A stretch of 25,225 nucleotides of DNA from Chara braunii (GCA_003427395.1 BFEA01000543.1:135324-160548); one strand, 5' to 3'; counted from the stretch's first letter, positions 9,805-19,019 are shown. Notes: a model not told the origin generated them from the letters alone. Numbers and translations are program-made.

Positions 9805-11148
9805 GAGATAAAGACAGAGATACTATCGCTTGACCGAAGAAGGGGAGTAAAGACAGAGGAAAAAGTTGCAAGCACACAAATACATCTGGGAGCCAAAACC
9901 GGCAGTCCGCCATGAACTTAGCTTTCAAAAGAATAAGAGGAGGAATCGAAGATCAAAGGCACGCAATCCTTTCACTCTCAGTCTATGGCCTCATACCATA
10001 CAACCTGTTGTACTCATACACCTTCCTTACCATGGCACTGGCGATGTCGGTCACCACATACCAACCTCCACACCACAACAATCGTCACCACACAAACTCA
10101 ACTTTTACACCGACTTACCCAAATCCCGCTGTCAGTTGTGACTACCTGGCACACAAACTTGCAAAACTACAGTCAGCTGGTCAGGACTTTTCGACCTGTC
10201 GTGCATTCCATCACTTAGCCACGACTTCCATGAAGTTGGCAGATGGGTTGAGAGAGGGTTTTTGGGTAGCGCTTGCGGGTTTTATAGTTGTGAGCAGGGG
10301 AACTAAAGAGGGAGGAGTGTGGGGTAAAGACAGGGAGGGGTGAATAGCAACTTTGCGATGATGATCACCCGCAAAAAGCTATATCAATCCCGTGGGCTTT
10401 TCATGCAGCCAATCATATGAATTCATATGAGGCGAACTTCTCCTTACACGACGTCGATCAACGACTTCGAGTGCCTTGGGGGGGATCGGTAAGGAGTTCC
10501 GGTGTGGGGATGCAGGTAGGAAAAACAAGAGTGTGAAAAGTAACGTGAAGTGAGTCCAATATTCAGACGAGGAGGAGTGGGGATGAAGCACAAGAGAGAG
10601 AGGGGATGAAAAACAGTTATAGACGAAAAGAAGAAAATGCGAAGAGGAGGAGAAGGAAGATGGTATAGGCTTTAGTGGCAGAGGGAAGCTTGCAGGTACG
10701 GCGCGAGTGCCTAAGAGAGAAGGATATCAAAACAGTTACGTTTCAAGAATACAAAATTCAAAATATTATACAAGCGCGGGGGATTGAGCGCACAAAATCC
10801 TACGTCTATCCAGTTGCCTACTGAAAATTCACAGATCGTTCAAGGGCGGGGGCGATAAGTTTTCGAGTTAAGAAATGATATGTCAACGAAAAAAAATGTT
10901 TGTAAATCCCGAAATTCCCAACCGTTGAACAAATTTTTTAGCGCGTTCTCTAAGGCGCGCGTAATTCCTACGTAAGTTCATGAATTTTTGAATGAAATTG
11001 CAAAAAAAAGGAAACATCGACTTGGATTCGAGAGGGTCTGGGTGACAACTTTATGCCTCGGGAATATAGCAAAGGAAGGGGGGAGTCAGACTTAACAAAA
11101 TTTGTGGGCTTTATAAGATAGTTCGGGTACGGGAGCTGGTACGTCATA
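8921..11148 (-). repeat. Left LTR (3' LTR of the minus-strand element), about 2.2 kb
   Basis: Starts TGCTACGCTCAACCTCACG and aligns along its length with 19006-21485, for example at 9104-9150 against 19190-19235 (the shared block with CAAACGCGCTCTGTTTTC). Compared with the right copy it carries a GA expansion at 9740-9801 and lacks about 330 bp corresponding to 19785-20117. It ends ACGTCATA near 11148, opposite ACGTTACA in the right copy. No protein-coding frame within it is credible. Confidence 0.9.
9740..9801. repeat. (GA)n expansion inside the left LTR
   Basis: About 31 GA units. The right LTR has only a short interrupted GA stretch at the same place (20169-20188), so the tract changed length after integration in one copy. 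Confidence 0.95.
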
Positions 11149-11265
11149 TATGTGGCACTCGAGGGTTAAAAAACTATGCTATCTCCTGATTGCATGAAGA
11201 TTCATTGATGTACAGAGGAAGGAAGGGGGAGAATGATGAACGAGGAACCCAACATATCAACAAGC

Positions 11266-11267
<2 letters not shown>
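11149..11267. other. Interior sequence next to the 3' LTR, no gene recognised
   Basis: For a minus-strand element a purine tract on the minus strand would be expected here as plus-strand primer. None is visible directly at the LTR edge. The purine-rich GGAAGGAAGGGGGAGAA near 11216-11232 is on the wrong strand. Confidence 0.4.
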
Positions 11268-11313
<46 letters not shown>

Positions 11314-11483
11314 NNNNNNNNNNNNNNNNNNNNNNNNNNNNNNNNNNNNNNNNNNNNNNNNNNNNNNNNNNNNNNNNNNNNNNNNNNNNNNNNNNNNNNN
11401 NNNNNNNNNNNNNNNNNNNNNNNNNNNNNNNNNNNNNNNNNNNNNNNNNNNNNNNNNNNNNNNNNNNNNNNNNNNNNNNNNNN

Positions 11484-11562
<79 letters not shown>
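11268..11562. repeat. (GA)n tract with a 170-base assembly gap
   Basis: GA runs at about 11268-11313 and 11484-11562 (one AAAG break) surround N at 11314-11483. The unknown bases are probably more GA repeat. The true length is not known. Confidence 0.95.
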
Positions 11563-11706
11563 AACATGGTGCCACGTCGGCGAACGAGAGAAAGCGCTTG
11601 TTGGCACAAACTTCAATTGCAACATCCTTGCGAAGTTCATTGTCGCGCCTCATTAGCCATTGTTCTTCGTCGTAGTTGTCTTCCAGATGGCATCATCGCA
11701 AACCAA

Positions 11707-12362
11707 TCAATCAGGTCGTTGATGAGCCACCCGATTGTAGGTAACGAGGAGGGGAGGGGGAGGGAGTGGGGGATACTCTTGAGGAAACGGGGGGAAGTAA
11801 TCAAAAGTTTCTTCGCCAAATTCGACCAAGTGAGTGATGCGGTTGGCGTGGGGAAGGGAGGTGAGATACTCAGCTTACAGGGTGTGGAAGGTCCCGGAGA
11901 CGATGCAATACAACTCCATGTGGTTGCGTTGCCTCCATGCAACGCTGAAGAGGAGGATGTGGAGGAGAAAGATGGGAGTATTGCGAGAGTGAACTTTGTA
12001 GAGCAGTTGAACCGCGCAGTGCCGGTAGAAGAGTTGGCTGGAAAAGACTTGGTAGTCGATGGGGAACTCAAGGTGGGGGAGGGGAGTGAAGATGAGGAAG
12101 TCAAGAGGGCGGTGGAAGACAGGACGAGGACGATCGTTCCCACTGGGACGAGGACAGGGACGAATCGTGGAGGGGCGGAAGAGGGAGATGGGGAGCGAGA
12201 TTTGTGGCGGTGGTGAGAGGATCTTGCGTCATCATGGCAACTGGTCACGTCCTCAGGCTCTTCGAGATTCCATGCAGAATTGCCTGGTGTGACGAAGTGT
12301 CGACGTGTTGGCAATTTCACTTCAGGTTTCTCCTCTGGTTCGTCCTCCTTGGTCTCGTTCTC

Positions 12363-12394
<32 letters not shown>

Positions 12395-12959
12395 CTTCTT
12401 CTTCTTCTTTAAAGGTGAACTTCACTTCTGCTTCCTCCTCTTCTTCTTGCGGCTATTGCTTGGGGAGGGCTATAGGCTTCGGATCGTCGTCCAATTGTAT
12501 TTCCCCATTATCTCTATAAGCCTCCCAGAAGTCACTTCGATCAGAGTCGTCGAGGAAGACTTCAGCCAAATCCAGAAACCTCCACTCTGTCGGATCGTGC
12601 TGTGCCAGGAAGTGGTTGGCATTCTCCGTGCAGTTGGCCCAAATGACCGTGGGCGTCAACGTCCGCTCCAACGTTACAGGTCCAGTCTGACCTAGATTGC
12701 TAGGATTGAAGAAGAGGATGCTCACCGACAGGTCGTCGACGATCGGCGCCAGGAAAACCGGTATCTCATTGGCGACGGTCGCTCTCTCTGGCTGGGTCAC
12801 TTCACCAAACAACAACCCCACTAGCACCCCAATCATGTCAGACGGCCACACTTGTGCCAAAAGTAGAGTGAGTTCGTCCGGAAGTTCTAGCTCATGATCC
12901 GCGTAGTAATAGCACGCCCAATGCACCTTTACCGAGAGTAGACAGAAGATAGCAGCCAT
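11707..12959 (-). pseudogene. Extra ORF downstream of integrase, function unknown
   Basis: Not part of the canonical gag-pol set. The frame opens at ATG 12959 (a stop lies eight codons upstream) and runs 168 codons to a TAG near 12450, including LPDELTLLLAQVWPSDM and EWRFLDLAEVFLDDSDR. The same frame continues into an acidic block of about 15 consecutive glutamates encoded by a TTC/GAA microsatellite (12363-12412), then a Pro/Ser-rich stretch. From about 12180 a shifted frame is more protein-like: PIDYQVFSSQLFYRHCAVQL, TPIFLLHILLFSVAWRQR (hydrophobic, possible membrane segment) and ITHLVEFGEETFDYFPP. It has a TAA at 11875-11877 and ends at TGA 11707-11709. The position matches that of env-like or other accessory ORFs in some Gypsy elements, but I recognise no family. 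Confidence 0.6.
12363..12412. repeat. (TTC)n microsatellite encoding poly-glutamate on the minus strand
   Basis: About 16 TTC units in frame with the extra ORF, read as GAA on the minus strand. Confidence 0.95.
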
Positions 12960-13252
12960 AAGTCCAGCCCAGTCTCAAAGGTACAGACGACGAAAAAAGG
13001 GGATGACTATCTGTCGTATTTCCAATGAGAGGAGGGGATCCGCCCAGGATGGTAAAAGAGTTGGAAAATTAGAGGGGAGGGAGAAGGTAGAGAGACGATT
13101 CATTAGCGAGAAGTCTGATAAGGACGAAAAGAGGGAAGCAGCGGGGTTGGCGGATCCGTGATACCAGATTGCAGCGAGAAGGTGTTAATACATTCCGTCC
13201 CCACCACTTGATCTATCGGCCTAGCGAGCCGTTCAGTGCCGCCAATCCGCCA
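12960..13252. other. Spacer between the extra ORF and the frame at 13253
   Basis: Purine-rich plus-strand sequence with stops in all frames. Nothing recognised. Confidence 0.4.
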
Positions 13253-13519
13253 CTAATTCGCTCCCCCACTCGTGTAGCCTTCGATTGCGTTACCACACCG
13301 CTGAGAACCGATGTTGCACAGATCACCGCTAAACACAACGATCACCGTCACGTCGCTTTGACCCGGCCGTGAAAAACGAAGAAAGGTCGAGGCTTCCCCC
13401 AAGACCACCGCTGAATTGTGGTCTGTGGATATCGTTACCTCAACGACTGCGCACCAGGCGTTGCGGTTGAATAGTTGTGCAAACTGCAGCAGATCAGGAC
13501 TGAGTCGGGGATGATTCAC
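13253..13519 (-). CDS. Hypothetical 88-codon frame between integrase and the extra ORF
   Basis: An open minus-strand frame with mixed, non-repetitive composition (starts MNHPRLSPDLLQFAQLFN; contains AVVEVTISTDHN and FRFSRPGQSDVTVIVVFSGD-like hydrophobic strands). It lies 69 bases beyond the integrase stop. It could be a decayed N-terminal part of the extra ORF, or chance. No family is recognised. Confidence 0.25.
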   Translation of the reverse strand: MNHPRLSPDLLQFAQLFNRNAWCAVVEVTISTDHNSAVVLGEASTFLRFSRPGQSDVTVIVVFSGDLCNIGSQRCGNAIEGYTSGGAN

Positions 13520-13587
13520 TTGGCTAAATCATAGGGTGGGCCAAGGCTGGACAAGCTGGGCGGAGAGGGAAGGTTCAAGCGCAAAAC

Positions 13588-14800
13588 TCAAGGCGATGGC
13601 GGAGGACAAAAGGTATCAGATAAGGAGGAAGAGGGGAGGACAAGATCCCCGTCGGGAGAGAAGAGGGACGAAGAGGAACGAGCAAGGGAGTCAGGGGGAA
13701 GAAGGGGACAAAGGTAGGAGATATGGAAAACGATAGGAAGGGAGCTATGGTTGGCGTCTGTTTCGAGAGTGACGCGCACGGTATCCACTCCGTTAGGCCC
13801 AAGCTCAGCTACGCGAAAACAGCCAGAGAACTTGGGAGCGAGTTTCCAATCGTGTGCACATTTCCGTAGCTTGACCAAGTCCCCCAATTTATAACGTGGT
13901 TGAGGGCCCACATTCCCATTTCGGGCCTCATAGTTGCGAACATGTCGTCCGTTGGCTAATTTTGTCATCCTTTGTCTCTTACGGGCCAATCTAGGGACCG
14001 CCGTTTCCATTAAATCGGTATACCTTTTGACCTTAGCCTTAAAGGCGGCCCACGTGTCCTTACCCCGAGGTTCGGCAATTTCCGAGACGTCTCGGTTGAT
14101 AATACAGGGAATGTTGTTGGTCCTTACCTGGAAGGGCGAAAACCCCGTCAATTCATAAGGGGTGGCCCGATGAACTCCCACGATTTGATATACTATTTTG
14201 GGTCAGGGATCCGTGTGATTATCCGCCAAATTTCGGCACAAAGCGGTCTTAATCAACCGATTCACATTTTTTGCGAGTCTGTTTGATTGGGAGACATGCG
14301 GTGCGGTGTGTCGGAGCATAACGGCCCTACGTGTCAACAATTTCTCTACCTCGCCTTTAAATTCAGATACATTATCCTTTAAGATCTCCTTTGTATCAAG
14401 ATAAGTATTGATGAATTGGTCGAAGTTCGTGGCTATTTCTAAAGCCTTTCGGGTCTTACATGGGTAAACCTCTATATATTTGGAAAAGTGGTCAATTAAG
14501 ACCAATAAAATTGAATATTCACATCGGTTGGGGCCAAGTGGCACATCGATATCAGTGGTATCCGTACTGACACGCTGGAAGGGGCGTTCCACTTGAGTCA
14601 AAACTATAGTGTCCGGTCCTCGGATCGACGCTCGGCCTGCATCGCAAGCCAGACAGTTGTCGACCATGTGCCTTCGCGGATATTAGACCACAACCATCAG
14701 TTCCGATTGATAATTCCTTTTGTGACACGTATCGTGAAATGAGCGGATCGTGTCCAATCGTATCATTGGAAGGGGTTGGAACCGTCAACCATAAGCTCGA
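13588..14800 (-). pseudogene. Ty3/Gypsy integrase, inactive
   Basis: Integrase inserts the reverse-transcribed DNA into the host chromosome. The N-terminal zinc domain is decayed: NDTIGHDPLISRY near 14775-14730 in one frame and NCLAC in the next. The catalytic core runs from 14667: first Asp in VSTDTTD (14560-14562), LIDHFSKYIEVYPCK, second Asp in KDNVSEF (14374-14376). The third acidic residue is replaced by Lys (14269-14271) in SNRLAKNVNR, where S-N-G-x-x-E-R is usual. A TGA near 14200 interrupts an otherwise single frame. The C-terminal part (14181-13588) has RYKLGDLVKLRK and KFSGCFRVAELGPNGVDTVRV, a GPY/F-like module that contacts DNA, followed by a Ser/Pro-rich tail. I see no chromodomain. 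Confidence 0.9.
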
Positions 14801-14939
14801 TCCGTTTGTTTTACGCTTTTCTAAATGGTAGTTAATCCACTCTGAGATCTCTCGGATGTTCGACGCTTGTCCTGCTTAAAATAGTCATTTGGCGATTTCT
14901 TGACCAACTTTGTCAATAGGATTTTTCCGTCCACACCTC

Positions 14940-15672
14940 TCGCCTTTGGAACGTCTCATCATAGTCTGGTCCGTCTGTCGTAGCAACCTCGAATCCAACG
15001 TTTCGTGGGTAGCTTATTAGTTCGACACAAAGGGGATTTCCAGGATTTGGTAGTTGTTCGATATTGAACAAAGGCGTCATGTGCGTGATTAACACACATG
15101 GCAGAGTCGATCCAATCGACAAACCTAGACTCGTGAGGATAAAAATCTACCCCGTAGACTCGCGAAATGCATGTGCAAAAATAACAGAATTTATCGGGGA
15201 GATCCAAAAAAAAGGAAGGTTCAGGAAGCTGAGAGGGAGTAGGAAGAACAGGTAGAGAGGAAAGAGTAACCATCGTTTCAAGCAGGGCTTCAAACCTTTT
15301 AGAGGATCTTCACTTCTCCGTACTTGTGTTTGTCCTTCCTTTCTGGGTCGTTCCATGAAATCACCTCCTTACTTGCAGAGACTCTGCCAGGCCGGTGTAG
15401 TCGTGTCACTCGCGCTTTCTGTGACGAATGTCAAATTTCATGCTCTGCTACGTGGTGGCTCCCGTTGGCGCAAAGTAGTTCCTCTTGCAAAGCGGGATTG
15501 TCTTGGAAGCATATTACACCACATGTTCCAAACCGTCTGGTCCTACCAGGGCCAGAATTGTCAAATTCGCCTTGGACTGCCAATCGGTGATGAAAATGAA
15601 AGACTTTTCTGGATCCGATCTCATAAGAATGGGTGTCGAAGTCAGAGCCGCCTTGAGTTATTGGAACGCTTG
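14940..15672 (-). pseudogene. Ty3/Gypsy RNase H domain, broken
   Basis: RNase H removes the RNA strand of the RNA-DNA hybrid during reverse transcription. The start is marked by ALTSTPILMRSDPEKSFIF and the catalytic motif ITDWQ (15577-15591; Asp at 15583-15585), followed by LVGPDGLEHVV, a stop, then YASKTIPLCKRNYFAPTG. The C-terminal part appears in other frames as VYGVDFYPHESRF near 15170-15130 and THMTPLFNIEQLPNP near 15085-15040, matching the usual YGxxF...TDHxPL order. The middle (15360-15200) is unrecognisable. Stops and shifts make it dead. Confidence 0.75.
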
Positions 15673-16022
15673 ATCATAGAGAGGAGTCAAGATCAACGAG
15701 TGATTTTTTTTCAGTAGGTAAGTAAGGGGTCCCGCGGTTGTCGCGAATCCCTTGATAAACCTTCGATAGTACGAGGTTCCTCGGAAGGCACGAACTTGTG
15801 TGAGTGACGTAAGAATCGACGTCTCTTACATCGTGTACCTTTTGAGGCTCCAACTGCAACCCCTTGTCGATGACGATGTGTCCCACAAAGGAAATCTTTG
15901 GCAAGAAAAAATGACATTTATCAATAGCAACTTCGAATTCGGCATCCTTTAGCACGTGTAGCGCCCACTCGATGTATTACAGAGTTTGCAACTGTGATTC
16001 ATAGGAATACAAGTACCTAAGC
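15673..16022 (-). pseudogene. Ty3/Gypsy reverse transcriptase, thumb end only
   Basis: Contains YIEWALHVLKDAEFEVAIDK and CHFFLPKISFVGHIVIDKG, the sequence that normally follows the YLDD active site in Gypsy RTs (KC.FF...I.FLGH). The recognisable part begins at YLYSYESQ near 16022, i.e. only a few residues after where the active-site motif should be. The fingers and palm with the catalytic aspartates are missing. The sequence that replaces them is the decamer minisatellite at 16023-16480. A TAA lies near 15985. Confidence 0.88.
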
Positions 16023-16480
16023 TAACCACACCCTCTTTGAAAACCAACCACCCACACCCACTGTATACCTGACTTGCCAGACCTTTGCCCATCTCCACCT
16101 ACTAAGAAAATAAAAAACTATACCTAAACCTACCCTCCTGAACCTCTTCATCATGTAACTGACCATACCTACCCGTGAACAATTTTTTTTTAAACCACCC
16201 ATGTCCACCTGAACCCAAACCGTTTGTTAACCATCCATACCCTACCCTACCCAAGTTTTTTTTACTTATACCCACCCGTAACTGCCCATAATTGTGTGCA
16301 CCTACCCGAAAACACCCGTGCTCGTCATCCACCCTTCCCTAACCGCCCATAACCGCCCCTAACTGTCCCTAACTGTCCCTAACTGACCCTAACTGACCCT
16401 AACCGGCCCTAACTGTCCCTAACTACCCTTAATGTTGTTGTTTTTTTTCACTGCCCCTAATTGTAACTAACTATTACGAC
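16023..16480. repeat. Telomere-like 10-bp minisatellite, decayed at both ends
   Basis: Nearly perfect decamers lie at 16337-16434: consensus CCCTAACTGT/A, about ten units in strict 10-bp phase (minus strand ACAGTTAGGG). The flanks (16023-16336 and 16435-16480) hold degenerate versions such as CCCATAACTG and CCATACCTACCCG, with T8 to T9 runs. It interrupts the RT gene of the LTR element and appears to replace its palm. Confidence 0.85.
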
Positions 16481-16944
16481 CCCCTTTGTAAGCAAGGGTT
16501 TAGGCATGGAGGTAAAAAGGTCGAGATACTGAGTCATTTGTTGATACCTTCCTTAGAGAGAAAAAGTGTCATTGTATAAGGTGAGAGGGGGTTCCAGAAG
16601 ATCGGCCATATCCCCAACTTGTAGGATGGGTTCTCCGAGGAAAGAAGCCGCAGGGACGTGTGTTTCTGCCAGAGGGAGGCAGGAGGCCAGAGACGGGGAA
16701 TAGAGCTAAATCTAACGCTTCGATGTTCATACAAAAGGACCGTGCGGTTGTTGGAAAAATTTGGAAATCTTCTTTACTCTCTTGCACAAACAGTCGAACT
16801 AACTCGTTTCATTCTTCTTATGGAAGCACGTCTGCGTAATGTTTTTTTTTTTTCGCTTTCTTTTACTTAGATAGGTTAGTCGTCACTTTCGGGCGAGGAG
16901 TTTCTCTTAATTTCCCGTATTTCGATCATCCCTACCATCATGGT
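16481..16944 (-). other. Protease-RT linker region of pol, unrecognised
   Basis: Minus-strand frames here (a 72-codon one at 16787-16569 and an overlapping 66-codon one) carry no motif I know. By position this is the segment between protease and RT, badly decayed. Confidence 0.4.
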
Positions 16945-17345
16945 CTATTCTTTTGTCCTCAAGATTTTCCTCATATGTCGTATAGAAAGATGCAAGGGAA
17001 TAGTCTGAGGCTTTCCTCCCGTGTGTGTGAGGACGAGTTGTTTGGTGTCGAATTGTAATCGACCGCCAACAGCCATATCCCATGGTAATCCGAGCAATAC
17101 AGAGTACGATTGTACCTCTATCACCTGAGTGTTAACCAATACGTGCACTCGCCCAACTTTGATGGCTACATTTCCGATCATCCCAACAATGTTTATGGTT
17201 TTCTCATCCACGGAGACGTAGTTATTTGTCTCTGATAGAGAACTGTCCTGTCTTCTGAATCGTATCGAGCGAGATGGCTATGGCGGACAATCCGGTGTCA
17301 ACCAACACATTGAACAACTTTCCCTAGATCTCACAGTCACATTTT
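16945..17345 (-). pseudogene. Retropepsin-like aspartic protease of the LTR element, broken
   Basis: The protease cuts the gag-pol polyprotein. The active-site motif NVLVDTGLSAIAIS is read in one frame, with D-T-G at 17291-17299. After a TAA and a frameshift the domain continues at 17211-16945 with VGRVHVLVNTQVIEVQSYSV and LLGLPWDM (LLGLPW at about 17080-17097), the usual I/L-L-G-x-x-W block. The distance between the blocks fits a retropepsin fold of about 100 residues. A stop also lies just before the active-site frame (C-E-I-stop-G-K). Confidence 0.82.
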
Positions 17346-17589
17346 GCGCTTCTCCATAGTACTCGCTGAGGCGAATGAAGTGATTTTTTTAATCGTATGT
17401 TAATTTTGCTATGTGGGGGATTTTTTAGACCACATGTTTACTAGTTAACGGGTCGGAGGGGGAAGGTGATAGCTTTACCATCTCTTCCTTTTTCTTTAGC
17501 ATCCTTTGGACACGCTGGTAGAAAAATCTTTTCTGTTTTTTTTGGGCATTGTTGCAAGAGTCTGTCACTGGCCGTTTCGAAGATGGTCA

Positions 17590-17645
17590 ACAAATGTGCT
17601 ACCGGGACGGGGACTCGAATATCTAATCTCTTTAACCACTAGTTC
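17590..17645 (-). other. tRNA-like fragment, minus strand
   Basis: Read on the minus strand it has TGGCTGAGGAACTAGTGGTTAAAG, close to the A box of Ser/Leu tRNAs, and TATTCGAGTCCC, close to the B box. Only about 20 bases separate them, so it is not a functional tRNA. It forms the left flank of the foldback element. Confidence 0.4.
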
Positions 17646-17838
17646 CTCAGCCAGTGTTGGGAAAATAGGGAAAAGTGGCAGTTTTCCCAAACTCCTAAAG
17701 ATTCGGAGGTCAGGCCCGACGAGGACTGTCATTCATAAATCTGATCGGCGGTCATCACTTCGTTTCAACCTCCGAAAAAGTCAGAGGACCAACCGAGGCC
17801 CGCTATTTTCCCACGCGGCAAAGGTACTAGTGGTTTAA
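17632..17838 (+). mobile_element. Short foldback element, copy 3 (207 bp)
   Basis: Left arm TTAACCACTAGTTCCTCAGC... and right arm (reverse complement) TTAAACCACTAGTACCTTTGC... match over about 38 bases, ending with GGGAAAATAG / CTATTTTCCC. An inner pair TCGGAGGT / ACCTCCGA extends the fold. It shares terminal sequence with 908-999 and 1111-1268. It lies between the gag zinc knuckle and the protease, so it inserted after the LTR element arrived or decayed with it. Confidence 0.75.
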
Positions 17839-17910
17839 GTGCTTGTAGGACATCAATCTCGCTTGTCCGATATTAAGGTCTGGGTTTCGATTCCCATTCC
17901 ACCCATTCAG
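17826..17910 (+). other. tRNA-like fragment, plus strand
   Basis: CTAGTGGTTTAAG resembles an A box and, 62 bases on, GGGTTTCGATTCCC resembles a B box with one extra T in the loop and a four- to five-pair stem. There is no matching acceptor stem or clear anticodon arm. It is probably a tRNA-derived SINE head. Confidence 0.4.
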
Positions 17911-18153
17911 ACTCCTCCTTTTCCGGTCGAATGACGCCAATCAGTTCTACCGGTTGGAGATATTCGGTTGAATCGACCACTTCGGCAGCTTCAAAGAAGC
18001 GTCCAAGGTGGAGGTAGTTGCTTCTGAGGGGTGGAGAAGAGAGGGGAATTTTTTGCCCATTTCTCCTGTTTCTTCAAGCACTGCAGCCATCCTTCCTTGA
18101 TTCATGGCTACGGGTGTTGCAGCAGGTGGGGGTTGGTTTCGTCTCGAGAGCGG

Positions 18154-18973
18154 CCAGTCTCACGCAAAATGTTACAATTGCTTGCAATTATAGCATTTTA
18201 TTCTTCTTGAGGAGACAATAGTCTGTTAGGGGCCGATAGAAGACGGGAAGGCGGTCTGCATTTGCGTCGGTGGCGCAGGCAGCAAAGGATACTACGAAGG
18301 AGGGTGAGCTTGTGTCGTTTTGGGATTCACGTTCGATATTTCTTTTAGGATCTGCTCTAACTGATCCATGAGTGAAGTTTGTGTATGTATCAGATGATTC
18401 ATTCATTACGATTGTCGGAACGTAGCACTATGAATCATTTGTGCCAAATGCAGGTTAATAACAGACACTTGGGTCGGGGTTGAAAACGGGGCGGCGTTCG
18501 TAGAAGCTTCTCTGGGAGGAGGGGGAGGGAAAGAAGGGGAGGACAGTGAAGAGGAAATATGAGGGACCTGAATCGATCACGGACTAACAGTTCCCCTGAC
18601 TCATGAGGGCGTGTCTTCAACAGAAACAAGTCAGCATTTTCACTCACCTCATTAAATCTTTCCAAGAATGCATATTTAAACGTATCCTAGTCTACCCATC
18701 TATGGAGTCTAAACGAGTCATGAATTGTGTTCCTTACAAGAAAGGTGATGATCGCGGGACGTCGGCCGCATCGTAACGCTGAGCCTCCACGGCTTCAAGG
18801 CAGGCCTCTGGGTGCGTGTGATTAGGATAGAAGAGAAAGGTGGAAAGAATACTCACCATTATGCAAGGGGTCTGTACATTCTTATTGGCTATTGCTGCCA
18901 GCGTCCCTTCGGCTAACCTAATCCGAGTGACGGAAGGATTTCTTCGATCTCTTCGAGTTCGTCCTCTCGCCAA
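18154..18973 (-). pseudogene. gag of the LTR element, broken
   Basis: Gag forms the virus-like particle that packages element RNA. Capsid-like blocks are found in successive frames: MVSILSTFLFYPNHTHPEAC and EAVEAQRYDAADVPRSS (18973-18734), then ERFNEVSENADLFLLKTRPH and ESGELLVRDRFRSLI (18665-18540). A CCHC zinc knuckle is recognisable at 18154-18195 but reads C-Y-N-C-K-Q-L-stop-H-F-A-stop-D-W: spacing C-x2-C-x4-H-x4 is kept, two positions are stops, and the last cysteine is tryptophan. The start is not certain; coding probably begins shortly after the primer site near 18970. Confidence 0.7.
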
Positions 18974-19005
18974 CTCATCTCGTTATCATCACAACCGACG
19001 CGTGT

Positions 19006-19019
19006 TGGCTCCGATACCA
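19006..19019 (-). promoter_or_regulatory. Primer binding site, initiator tRNA-Met type
   Basis: On the minus strand the sequence is TGGTATCGGAGCCA. Plant initiator tRNA-Met ends ...TGGCTCTGATACCA, whose complement TGGTATCAGAGCCA differs at one base. It lies at the inner edge of the 5' LTR and marks where minus-strand DNA synthesis starts. Confidence 0.8.

Noticed and set aside
11233-12216. Plus-strand frame of 327 codons running through the N gap
   Set aside because: Most of its length is unknown bases or Arg-Glu repeats from GA, and the rest is antisense to the extra ORF.
12204-12695. Plus-strand frame with a long phenylalanine run
   Set aside because: The Phe run is the complement of the Glu microsatellite, and the rest is antisense to the extra ORF.
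16337-16434. True chromosome-end telomere
   Set aside because: The period is 10 bp, not the plant TTTAGGG, the array is short, and retrotransposon gene pieces lie on both sides.
17826-17910. Functional tRNA gene
   Set aside because: A- and B-box-like motifs are present, but there is no acceptor stem, anticodon arm or correct loop sizes.
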